A stretch of 64,000 nt of DNA from Pelomonas dachongensis (GTDB lineage Bacteria > Pseudomonadota > Gammaproteobacteria > Burkholderiales > Burkholderiaceae_C), in contig NZ_JBIGHY010000012.1 in NCBI RefSeq assembly GCF_043555865.1, forward strand, positions 27,958-91,957. The letters run 5' to 3'. The notes beneath the pieces were generated by a model. It was not told where the DNA came from, ran no database searches, and was given only the letters and a program-made list of their open reading frames with translations. A program made the translations under genes and the position numbers. This document shows, piece by piece, positions 55,880 through 62,763 of the stretch. How positions within the stretch are numbered: position 1 is the stretch's first letter; every line of letters begins with the position of its first letter.

Positions 55880-56944
55880 CTACTTGCTGGCCAACTCCAG
55901 CCCTCCGTCACGCAAGGTGACCACAAGGTCGAACAGCCTTGCCACCGCCTGCGCGAAAGCATTGTTGTCGCCTGTCCGGAAGGTACCGCTGATGCGCAGC
56001 GCATTCAACGTCTCCTGATCACGAAGCGTGATCGGCACCCTGCTGTAACGGTTCATCTCGGCGACAGCCTCTGGCAACGTGGTCCCGTCGAGCATCACGA
56101 AGCCACGATTCCAAGCGAGCAGCCGGTCAAGCTGGGGCCGATCCAACCGTATCTGCGCGGGTGCCTGGCGCGCTGCGCTGAGCGACAAGGCCACACGCAA
56201 ACGTTCGCCCGGCGCCATGACGACTGGCGCCTCGGGCACGCCATGCGCTGATCCCGCCGAGCGTTGCACGGTCACCTGACCTTCGATCAGCGTGATGCCA
56301 AACGCATCACCCGCCACTTCAGCCGGCGGTGTAGATCGGACCAGAAACTGCGTACCCGTGGCAACAACCTGGGCGTCCGCCACCTTCACGACGAATGGCC
56401 GGCCCGCGTCCTTCGCCACCTCGAAAAGCGCCTCTCCGTGTTCGACGGTCACGGTCCGTTGGGAGTCTGTCAACCTGACGCGAGCCTCAGTCGACGTGTT
56501 CAGCGTCATGCGGCTGCCATCGGCCAGGATGATCATCCGCTGCTCGCCGACCCCGGTGCCGTACGTGTGACCCGGCCACAGAAGCACGACAGACACCGCC
56601 GCCAGGCACAGCATCGCAAGGCCAACGGCCACGCGTCCTGCGCGGCCGCGCAAGGAACCCGCGCTGCGCCGCTTTCCTACAGCTGCCTGGATCTGCGCCC
56701 GCGACAGGCCCCCCACCTCCTGCCACGTGTCCGTGCAGCGCTCGAAGGCCAGGCGATGCGCCGTCGACTGGGCCTGCCACGCCAGGCACTCGCGCTCCAT
56801 CGCCCGCGACCGCTCAGGACCGTGCAGCCGCGTCACCCACACGGCAGCCTCGGCCAAGATCTCACGCGTCACGCGCGGCGTGTCGCTTGCCCCCTGCGTC
56901 CCGGAGGCGTCCCACGGTTGCACGGCTACCAGCCTTCCATCCAC
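55880..56944 (-). CDS. fecR: FecR-family anti-sigma regulator
   Basis: A 354-residue FecR protein: an N-terminal cytoplasmic DUF4880-like part (ILAEAAVWVTRLHGPERS, ECLAWQAQSTAHRLAFERC), one TM helix (VAVGLAMLCLAAVSVVLLW), and a periplasmic FecR domain (YGTGVGEQRMIILADGSRMTLNTST, VTVEHGEALFEVAKDAGRPFVV). The C-terminal part (ALRISGTFRTGDNNAFAQAVARLF) resembles the secretin/TonB short N-terminal fold. GTG 56944 overlaps the sigma gene; GTG 56923, just after that stop with GAAGG upstream, is an alternative. It relays a surface signal to the sigma factor. No receptor gene follows. Confidence 0.9.
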   Translation of the reverse strand: MDGRLVAVQPWDASGTQGASDTPRVTREILAEAAVWVTRLHGPERSRAMERECLAWQAQSTAHRLAFERCTDTWQEVGGLSRAQIQAAVGKRRSAGSLRGRAGRVAVGLAMLCLAAVSVVLLWPGHTYGTGVGEQRMIILADGSRMTLNTSTEARVRLTDSQRTVTVEHGEALFEVAKDAGRPFVVKVADAQVVATGTQFLVRSTPPAEVAGDAFGITLIEGQVTVQRSAGSAHGVPEAPVVMAPGERLRVALSLSAARQAPAQIRLDRPQLDRLLAWNRGFVMLDGTTLPEAVAEMNRYSRVPITLRDQETLNALRISGTFRTGDNNAFAQAVARLFDLVVTLRDGGLELASK

Positions 56945-57417
56945 TCGTTCAGCCGCAGTGTCGCCTTGGCAAGGTGTTGATGCACGGTCGCGACGTTGAT
57001 GTCGAAGCGCTTCGCGATTTCAGCGGGGGGCAGCCCATCGATTCGATTCGCCACGAGGATTTCTCGCGTCCGCTCAGTCAGCCGGCTCACACCCAGCGCA
57101 AGTCGAGCCATGCGCTCTCTGGCCAGCACCACGGCCTCAGTGGAGGGGGCTGCGTCCAGAATCACCACATCCTCCAGCAGGACGTGCTCGCCCCGTCCCA
57201 CGGCTGTGCGATGCGCATCAATGGACAAGTTCAGTGCCGTGCGCATCAGGAAGGCCTCAGGCTGTTCGACGGGTTGCCGCGCGTCTTCGTAGCGAACCAG
57301 CCTCAGCCACGCCTCCTGAACAAGATCCTCGGCCTCGTGCTCGGTCTGCCCACGGCGTCGCAAGGCGCTACGCACCCGTGCAAGAACCTCCGGCCAGTTC
57401 ACAAGCCAAGCCGACAT
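56926..57417 (-). CDS. fecI: ECF sigma factor, FecI-like
   Basis: A 163-residue ECF sigma factor: region 2 (EHEAEDLVQEAWLRLVRYED, QPEAFLMRTALNLSIDAHR) and region 4 (LALGVSRLTERTREILVANRIDGLPPAEIAKRFDINVATVHQHLAKA). FecI-type factors are held and activated by FecR. ATG 57417 gives MSAWLVNWPEVLARV; the frame opens at 57492. It starts six bases after the stop of the transposase-like gene, so both are probably co-transcribed, and it overlaps fecR. Confidence 0.92.
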   Translation of the reverse strand: MSAWLVNWPEVLARVRSALRRRGQTEHEAEDLVQEAWLRLVRYEDARQPVEQPEAFLMRTALNLSIDAHRTAVGRGEHVLLEDVVILDAAPSTEAVVLARERMARLALGVSRLTERTREILVANRIDGLPPAEIAKRFDINVATVHQHLAKATLRLNEWMEGW

Positions 57418-57422
57418 GGGGG

Positions 57423-58016
57423 TCAGGCCGCTCGTGCCAGAACTCGGGGCGCGGCACTGAGGCCATACGGTGCCGGCTTGGCACGATACCAATAGTCAGC
57501 CAGCAAGTCCTTGTCTGCGCGCTGGAACGCCTGCGCGAGGAAGTCGCCTGCACCGGCGTGATCGGCAAAAGGGCCGTGCCTCTTCGCAGCACGGGACAGG
57601 CGTCCCTGCAAGTGCTGTGCGGCGGTGTCGGTCCAACGGATGGCCTGCCGCATGCGCGAGCTGGCAGAGCCCGACGCGACAAGCTCGGCCACAGAGCGTT
57701 CACAGAACTGGGGCCGCTGGGCCTTCATGGCGGTGACAACGCTCTCGTCAGCCGCCAGCGCACTCACCCGCTCCAACCCGCGATTGTGAAGATCTGCGGC
57801 AATGCGCTGGCCCGTATCAGGGCCCTCATCGCGCCAAGCGCCGAGCACCTGGAACTGCCCGTCGGTAAACAGGCCAAGCGCCCAGTGCCATTCAGCAGTG
57901 ACGCGCACCCCGTCAATCCGCATCGGAAGCTGGAGCATGCCGAACTGCACAACGGTGTAGCGGCAGCAGAGCGCGCTATTGAGCCAGCGGATGGACTCCC
58001 AGAAACGGTAAGACAT
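57423..58016 (-). CDS. Short protein resembling a mutator (IS256-type) transposase core
   Basis: A 197-residue protein with a clear ribosome site (AGGAG, six bases before ATG 58016). Its layout matches the RNase H-like core of IS256/mutator transposases: MRIDGVRVTAEWHWALGLFT for the first Asp strand, QVLGAWRDEGPDTGQRIAADLHNRGLE, ALAADESV at the second Asp position, and PQFCERSVAEL where IS256 proteins have a P...QxC..H motif. It is half the normal length of about 400 and lacks the N-terminal DNA-binding part; the usual His after the Cys is not kept. No inverted repeats were seen. Same strand and spacing as fecI suggest one operon. Either a worn IS fragment or a captured gene. Confidence 0.45.
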   Translation of the reverse strand: MSYRFWESIRWLNSALCCRYTVVQFGMLQLPMRIDGVRVTAEWHWALGLFTDGQFQVLGAWRDEGPDTGQRIAADLHNRGLERVSALAADESVVTAMKAQRPQFCERSVAELVASGSASSRMRQAIRWTDTAAQHLQGRLSRAAKRHGPFADHAGAGDFLAQAFQRADKDLLADYWYRAKPAPYGLSAAPRVLARAA

Positions 58017-58230
58017 AGGTCACTCCTAGGGACTAACCAACCTCGCTTGGGACACAGCACTTCTGCCCGTTGTTCCTCTCATCGCTGCTGCCGGATGTTC
58101 CAAACGCGGCGCAGATTACGAGCGACAGAGATGTCCCGCCTGGGTTGGATGATCAGAGGGCTCCTCATCGCTCGCGCCACATGTAGCGGGAGCTCGCTGC
58201 GCGATTCGGGAAGTAGCACCCGGCGAAATT

Positions 58231-58244
58231 CCCACTATGGTTGG
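58231..58244. promoter_or_regulatory. Operator-like site 1 in front of XRE gene
   Basis: CCCACTATGGTTGG. Its reverse-complement partner at 58278-58291 (CCAACCATAGTTGG) differs at one base. The two sites are 47 bp apart, centre to centre, in the gap between the divergent transposase-like and XRE genes. Confidence 0.55.
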
Positions 58245-58273
58245 CAGACAAAATGATAGCCCACCGGCCCAAT

Positions 58274-58295
58274 TTCTCCAACCATAGTTGGAGAA
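58274..58295. promoter_or_regulatory. Operator-like site 2, 9-4-9 perfect palindrome at XRE start
   Basis: Perfect inverted repeat with 9-bp arms (TTCTCCAAC / GTTGGAGAA) and spacer CATA. The right arm contains the GGAG that serves as ribosome site for TTG 58300, so a repressor bound here would block expression of its own gene. Confidence 0.7.
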
Positions 58296-58299
58296 TTCG

Positions 58300-58539
58300 T
58301 TGGATCTCGCAGTCAAGTTCGGGCAGGTTCTGCGGGAGCTGCGTAAGCAAGTCGGACTGACGCAGGAGCAACTTGGCTTCGAGGCAGGTCTGGAGCGGAA
58401 TTACATCAGCATGCTGGAACGTGGCGAACGGCAGCCCACCCTTTCCACCTTGGTCAAGCTGGCTAAACCGTTGCGAAAGCGAGCATCTCAGCTGGTGGAG
58501 TTAGTAGAGACTGCCTGCGATGCCGCAGGGAGCGACTAA
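58300..58539 (+). CDS. Small XRE-family regulator
   Basis: A 79-residue protein that is almost only a Cro/C1-type helix-turn-helix: LRKQVGLTQEQLGFEAGLERNYISMLERGERQPTLSTL. TTG 58300 is chosen because GGAG lies six bases upstream and because the in-frame TTG 58288 lies within the palindrome. The size fits controller (C) proteins of restriction systems or IS/phage regulators, but no modification gene is nearby. It is divergent from the transposase-like gene, with two matching operator-like sites in between. Confidence 0.85.
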   Translation: MDLAVKFGQVLRELRKQVGLTQEQLGFEAGLERNYISMLERGERQPTLSTLVKLAKPLRKRASQLVELVETACDAAGSD

Positions 58540-58745
58540 CAATCCCATTCACTTGGCGCCGGACCGCCACGACACGGCTGCTCTCTCAGGTGCTGGTGGC
58601 CAAGTATCTCGACCATCTCCCGCATTGCCCCCAGACCAGCGGCCATCTTCGAACGCGCAGGCTTGGCCATCACGCGGTCGACCCTTGCGCAGTGGGTATG
58701 ACCTGCCCGGTTTCTCCGAGACGCTGATTCCCAGAGAAGATTGAC
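58540..58745. other. Unassigned DNA between XRE gene and istA break point
   Basis: About 200 bases with open frames on both strands but no recognisable product. It is the junction where the IS21 copy loses the rest of istA and istB. Confidence 0.4.
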
Positions 58746-59561
58746 CTGCAGCCAGGACCCAGCGCTCGACCACCTGCACGCCCACCTCGACCTTGGCCTT
58801 GTCCTGGGGCCGGCCGGGACGTGCCGGCAGCACGGCCACGCCGTAGTGCTCGCCCAGCTCCTGCATCAGCCGTCGGTGACGGGCTCGTAGGCATCGGGGT
58901 TGGCGATGAGCGCGCGGGGCTGGTCGGGCACCAGCAACTTGGGCACGCCCTTGATGAACGTCAGCGTGGCGATGATGGCGCCCACCCAGTCGGCGGCCGT
59001 CTGCTGCCAGGTCGCGCAGGCGTAGGTGTAGTTCGACGCCCCCAGCACCGCCACGAACACCTGGGCGCGGCGGATCTCGCCTGTGCCGGCGTCCACGACC
59101 GGCACCGTCTGGCCGGCGTAGTCGACGAACAGCCGCTCGCCGCCGGGATGGATCTGGCGCATCGAGCGCTTCAGGCGCTTGGCCCAGGCGCGGTACTTCT
59201 CGCAGAAGGCGCTGTAGCGGTAGGCCGCCTCGCCGGCGGCCGCGCGGTACTCCTCCCACAGCAGCTGCAGGGTGACACCGGGGCGCTTGAGTTCTTAGTG
59301 CAGCAGCGCGTAGTCGGGCTCGTGGCGGGTGCTGCTTCGAGGTCGTGGCGGTGGATACAGCCGCGTCTGCAGCTCGTCGTCGCTGAGCGTGGCCGCCTGG
59401 GGCCATGCGATGCCGGCGTCGCGCGCATACATCGCGATCTCGCTGACGGTGGTCTTGCTGATGCCCAGGGCGGCGGCCACTTGCCGGGTGCTGAGGCTGG
59501 CGTCGGCCAGCAGTTGAAGCGCTTGTCTGATCTTGCTCATGAGGACCCTTGGTGTGGGCAT
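58746..59561 (-). pseudogene. istA: IS21-family transposase IstA, broken and truncated
   Basis: The frame from ATG 59561 reads MPTPRVLMSKIRQALQLLA with a helix-turn-helix (STRQVAAALGISKTTVSEI). A TAA at 59295-59297 interrupts it. The same frame goes on with LQLLWEEYRAAAGEAAYRYSAFCEKYRAW, the first DDE Asp in ERLFVDYAGQTVPVVD, and LLVPDQPRALIANPDAYEP. A frameshift near 58868 moves the end (HYGVAVLPARPGRPQDKAKVEVGV with the Glu) to another frame, and similarity stops near 58745. The last part of IstA and all of IstB are absent. It cannot code an active transposase. Confidence 0.85.
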
Positions 59562-59626
59562 CGCCTCTCCCGGCCAAAAAGCCGGGCAGCCTATGCCTCG
59601 TTGGGTCACTCAGGACACCCTCCCGG

Positions 59627-59741
59627 TGTCCGCGATCAGTTTGGAATGCTGTCCGCCATCAGCGTGGAACGGTGTCCGCCATCACGGCGGAATGCTGTCC
59701 GCCATCACAGGGGAACGGTGTCCGTGATCGTCTGGAATACG
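59627..59741. repeat. Five tandem 23-bp units, IS21-type terminal binding sites
   Basis: Exactly five 23-bp units begin at 59627, 59650, 59673, 59696 and 59719. Each starts TGTCCG(C/T)(C/G)ATC and contains GGAA near its end; units alternate between GGAATGC and GGAACGG endings, giving a 46-bp higher order. They lie 66 bases upstream of the istA start, where IS21-family elements carry repeated transposase-binding sequences. There are no spacers, so this is not a CRISPR array. Confidence 0.85.
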
Positions 59742-59862
59742 CAAGCTCGCCATCGTCAGCAGCCTGGCGCCGCCGCTTGTGCACGTGGTTTGCGTTGAGC
59801 CTGTAGCTCATCGCCATTTGGGCCACCGACCTAAGCGCGCGGTCAGTCATCTTGACGAACAC
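59742..59862 (-). pseudogene. Fragment of IS66-type tnpA (Orf1)
   Basis: The minus strand reads RALRSVAQMAMSYRLNANHV followed by HKRRRQAADD, which parallels the Orf1 helix-turn-helix of the IS66 copy at the right edge (ISIAAVAMANGVNANLLRRW). No start, no end and no partner genes, so it is a relic next to the IS21 end. Confidence 0.45.
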
Positions 59863-59916
59863 CTCGTCGCGTGAGCGGAACTTGCATCCCAGGCACCGCT
59901 CAGCGGATCAACATGA

Positions 59917-60066
59917 CTTGCCAGGACGCTTACCTTTCAGCGGCAGCTACGCACCTTCAACAGCTTGGCGCGGGCGCTGACGGCTGTGTACGGCAAGCAC
60001 GAAGTGCGTCCCGAGGAAGAATGGGTCCGCGGAGCTTGGCATTCTGGTCGCGCGGTGACAGGTTGA
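59917..60066 (+). pseudogene. Unidentified C-terminal coding remnant
   Basis: A 49-codon frame without a start reads TFNSLARALTAVYGKHEV and EEWVRGAWHSGRAVTG before TGA 60064-60066. Residue content looks like real protein rather than random GC-rich frame, and it is cut off on its left by the IS debris. Family not recognised. It may be the tail of a gene destroyed by the insertions. Confidence 0.25.
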
Positions 60067-60070
60067 CGCG

Positions 60071-60982
60071 CTAGTCGGATGGCAGCTCGGGCACCTTCAG
60101 GCAAGGCGCGCCAGGCTCGCTCTTCCTCTTGATCCGATAGATCACATTGCGGTCGACCGACTCGACGTTCTTCGCAGGATCAAGCACCACGGCTTCGCCA
60201 AGAAGGGCCTCAGTGAAGAAGCGGCACAGGTAGATCTGGCCGTTCATAGCGCCTTTGCCGAACACCTCGTGGTCCTCGTCCTTCTTGCCGACGGCTCCCA
60301 TCAGCGATATGTCGATGTACTTCGCATGAGCAGCCAGAGGCTCTTGAGTGCCAAGGCCAAGCGCATGAGTTCCGTCCGGACGGCCGTCGGTTGACCGCCT
60401 TAAGACGTGGTCGTCCGCGTTCATGGTCACGTAGGTCTTCTCTCGCTCGGCGACCTCTTCGAGCCACGCCGAGTGGCCCTTGTCGTCCGCATCTGGTTGG
60501 GAGAATAGAACTGCTGAAAACAGGTTCTTGGAATCCGGCCAATGCCCGTCTTGGACTGCGCGCTGGACGACCACAGATCCCATGCTGTGAACCAGCAGTG
60601 ACGGCTTCTTGGTGTCTGGATTGGCGGCCTGAAACTGCTTGAGCTGCTGAAGCAGAAGGCCCAGCGCCGTGCCCGCTGCCGGTGTGTGGCTCAGCGGAAC
60701 TTCGCGATCCAGGAAGTTCAAGCCCTTGAAGGCCGAGTCCCAGTTGAACATCAGAACGCTGACGTCATACCCGCGCTCTATCTTGTGCACGGCCAGGCCT
60801 TGCGTGAAGGTTGCGCCGAACAGGCTCTTCCCAGGCTCTTTGCCGCGGCCGTGGACGAAGATGACTACCGGCTTGTTGAGCGCAACGAGCTGGGCCATGA
60901 CCGCGTGGAAGTCTTGCATCCGCCATGCCTTGCCATCCGAGGTGTACAGAGGCGTCTCTGCATTGAACCTGAGCTTGGACAT
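60071..60982 (-). CDS. Alpha/beta hydrolase of DUF900-like type
   Basis: A 303-residue cytoplasmic-looking protein: IFVHGRGKEPGKSLFGATFTQGL (oxyanion loop), DVSVLMFNWDSAFKGL, and the nucleophile elbow LLVHSMGSVVVQRAV with Ser in HSMGS. This resembles DUF900/lipase-like hydrolases. The VMFNWDS-type strand before the elbow is typical. No signal peptide. It lies 60 bases downstream of the SGNH hydrolase gene on the same strand, so the two form a likely pair. Substrate unknown; lipid or ester is a guess from the fold. Confidence 0.75.
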   Translation of the reverse strand: MSKLRFNAETPLYTSDGKAWRMQDFHAVMAQLVALNKPVVIFVHGRGKEPGKSLFGATFTQGLAVHKIERGYDVSVLMFNWDSAFKGLNFLDREVPLSHTPAAGTALGLLLQQLKQFQAANPDTKKPSLLVHSMGSVVVQRAVQDGHWPDSKNLFSAVLFSQPDADDKGHSAWLEEVAEREKTYVTMNADDHVLRRSTDGRPDGTHALGLGTQEPLAAHAKYIDISLMGAVGKKDEDHEVFGKGAMNGQIYLCRFFTEALLGEAVVLDPAKNVESVDRNVIYRIKRKSEPGAPCLKVPELPSD

Positions 60983-61042
60983 TGCGAGGTCTCCTAGGTC
61001 CAGGTACTTGACGCGCGGGGGGTGGCGACGGGTCGTCTGTTG

Positions 61043-61916
61043 CTATACCGGCAGTCCGCGAGCTTTATCGAACGCCTTCTTCCAGATCGGTGCGAGCTTT
61101 TCCCAACCATCTCGGTTCGGATGAATTTCGTTGACCCAATCGCCACTGTTGCCGGTGCTCCCAGGGACTGCAGGCGTCAACACGCCGCGAGTGGGGACGA
61201 GAGACACGCTGGGACGCTTGTCCGTCCAAGAGAGCAGCTCTTCGCTGATGGAACCAAAAATCTCCTTAGTGACCTCTGGCCAAAGAACCGGAGGAATGTT
61301 GTTCTTGACGTAGGCGTTGTAGAGCCAGGCTTCCTTCACCGCCGGCGCATTGCGTGCAACCGGCACCTCATAGCTGTTCACGAGGATGGGAATGCCCTTG
61401 TTCTGGCTCTGCTGGACCATGTCGTAGATTGCCTTGAAGCACTTGGTCAGGTACTCCGTACGCAGTTCACCGACCGCGGCCCAGTTGATGCAGGACTTGG
61501 CGTCAGTCGGGGCGCCGCCACCGACGTAGCTGTGCAGGATCCCTTTGCCCGGGTCCGGGTTCTTCGCCGCGTCGATGTAGTCGTTGCCGCCAGCACTGAA
61601 AAGCACCGCGTCGTACTTGAACTGTCTCAGCCAGTACTTGAACTCTTTGCGCTGAACGGTGCCGATGCGCCGGAGCTCGTCGCCGAACATCGCCAGGTTG
61701 ATGATGAGCACGGGGTCATGGAGTGAATCCATGTAGTAGCCGAAGAAGTCGGGGAGCGATCCTTGCAGGACTGCACTTCGCTCCATCCACGAGTCGCCCT
61801 CGGCCAGGAAGATGTACTTGAAGTCTCCAACCCCCAGCCCCTGGTCGACGAACACGCGGTTGAAGTCGACAGGCTGTGAGCGTCCAGTCCGACCATCTTG
61901 AAGACCCGTTAGGTGC
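61043..61916 (-). pseudogene. SGNH/GDSL hydrolase, 5' end cut by IS66
   Basis: The frame from GTG 61855 codes 270 residues: block I FLAEGDSWMERSAV with Ser22, block III FSAGGNDYIDAAK with Asn, and block V NEIHPNRDGW with His245. The residue three before this His is Asn rather than the usual Asp. The same frame stays open upstream (DGRTGRSQPVDFNRVFVDQG) to about 61914 without an ATG, where IS66 sequence begins, so the true N-terminus seems lost or displaced. A GTG 61855 start could still give a functional enzyme, since block I is intact. Paired with the alpha/beta hydrolase downstream. Confidence 0.7.
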
Positions 61917-61927
61917 GTAGGAGTCTC

Positions 61928-61954
61928 GTGTCCACCTCAACTCTTGGTGGACAC
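61928..61954 (+). promoter_or_regulatory. 9-9-9 hairpin abutting the tnpA start codon
   Basis: GTGTCCACC, nine-base loop, GGTGGACAC, immediately followed by ATG 61955. The only purine-rich ribosome-site candidate (GGTGG) lies in the right arm, so an mRNA running through the hairpin would hide it. It could also be a protein-binding palindrome. Confidence 0.7.
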
Positions 61955-62356
61955 ATGAACACTACGCCTTCCCAACAAGCCGGTGCACGTCGGCGGCGCC
62001 GCCGGCATAGCGACGAGTTCAAGGCCGACCTAGTCGCGGCCTGCATGCAGCCGGGCATCTCCATCGCGGCAGTGGCAATGGCCAACGGCGTCAACGCCAA
62101 TCTCCTGCGTCGCTGGGTGACGGAAGCGGAGATGAAGCCGTCTGTCGGCGATGACCGCGGGGAGGCTGCGGTGGCCGCGACCAGGCCGACGGCCGCGCCC
62201 TCGTTCGTTCCCGTGTCGCTGCCAGTGCCCGTCACCCCAGCGCCGCAGCCCGACATCCGCATCGAGCTGCAGCGCGGCGCGACGGCCGTCACGGTGACGT
62301 GGCCTGCTAGTGCGGCCAGCGAGTGCGCGGCCTGGATGCGCGAGCTGCTCCGATGA
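61955..62356 (+). CDS. tnpA: IS66 TnpA (Orf1) DNA-binding protein
   Basis: A 133-residue protein: basic start ARRRRRRHSDEFKADLVAAC, helix-turn-helix ISIAAVAMANGVNANLLRRWV, then a linker and a beta-rich tail (PDIRIELQRGATAVTVTW). IS66 Orf1 is needed for transposition with Orf2 and the transposase. ATG 61955 directly follows the hairpin. The stop overlaps tnpB (ATGA 62353-62356). Confidence 0.93.
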   Translation: MNTTPSQQAGARRRRRRHSDEFKADLVAACMQPGISIAAVAMANGVNANLLRRWVTEAEMKPSVGDDRGEAAVAATRPTAAPSFVPVSLPVPVTPAPQPDIRIELQRGATAVTVTWPASAASECAAWMRELLR

Positions 62357-62688
62357 TCCGCATCGACGCCATGTGGCTGTCGGCGGAGCCCGTCGACATG
62401 CGCGCCGGCACTGAGCGGTTGCTCGCGCGGGTGGTGCAGGTGTTCGGCATCGCGCACGCACACCACGGCTACCTCTTCGCGAATGCGCGGGGCACGCGCA
62501 TCAAGCTGCTCGTGCACGACGGCTTCGGCGTGTGGTGCGCGGCCCGGCGCTTGAACGCCGGCCGTTTCGTCTGGCCGGTCGCTGGCGTTGCACCGTCCCT
62601 GGCGCTCACAGCCGCCCAGTTCGACGCTCTGGTGTTGGGCCTGCCGTGGCAGCGCCTGCCCGAGCTCAGCAGCATCACGCGGGTCTGA
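62353..62688 (+). CDS. tnpB: IS66 TnpB (Orf2)
   Basis: A 111-residue protein with the IS66 Orf2 signature: MIRIDAMWLSAEPVDMRAG, HAHHGYLFANARGTRIKLLV, HDGFGVWCAARRLNAGRFVW. It is required for transposition; mechanism unknown. Coupled to tnpA by ATGA overlap. Confidence 0.95.
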   Translation: MIRIDAMWLSAEPVDMRAGTERLLARVVQVFGIAHAHHGYLFANARGTRIKLLVHDGFGVWCAARRLNAGRFVWPVAGVAPSLALTAAQFDALVLGLPWQRLPELSSITRV

Positions 62689-62701
62689 GTCTCGTCGCAA
62701 G

Positions 62702-62722
62702 GTCAACCGTGAATCGGTTGAC
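62702..62722 (+). other. Intercistronic hairpin between tnpB and tnpC
   Basis: GTCAACCG, loop TGAAT, CGGTTGAC, an 8-bp perfect stem in the 75-base gap. No T-run, so not a terminator; it may limit or set tnpC expression. Confidence 0.55.
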
Positions 62723-62763
62723 AGTGCATGTGCCGATGGGCTGCGTTGGCCAGCTCTGGCACG

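Noticed and set aside
57423..58016. TonB-dependent receptor partner for FecI/FecR
   Set aside because: The protein has no signal peptide, plug or barrel features and matches a transposase core layout instead.
58300..58539. XRE gene as controller of a restriction-modification system
   Set aside because: No methyltransferase or restriction enzyme gene nearby; size alone is not enough.
59627..59741. Possible CRISPR array
   Set aside because: The 23-bp units are directly adjacent with no spacers and no cas genes are present; they fit IS21 terminal repeats.
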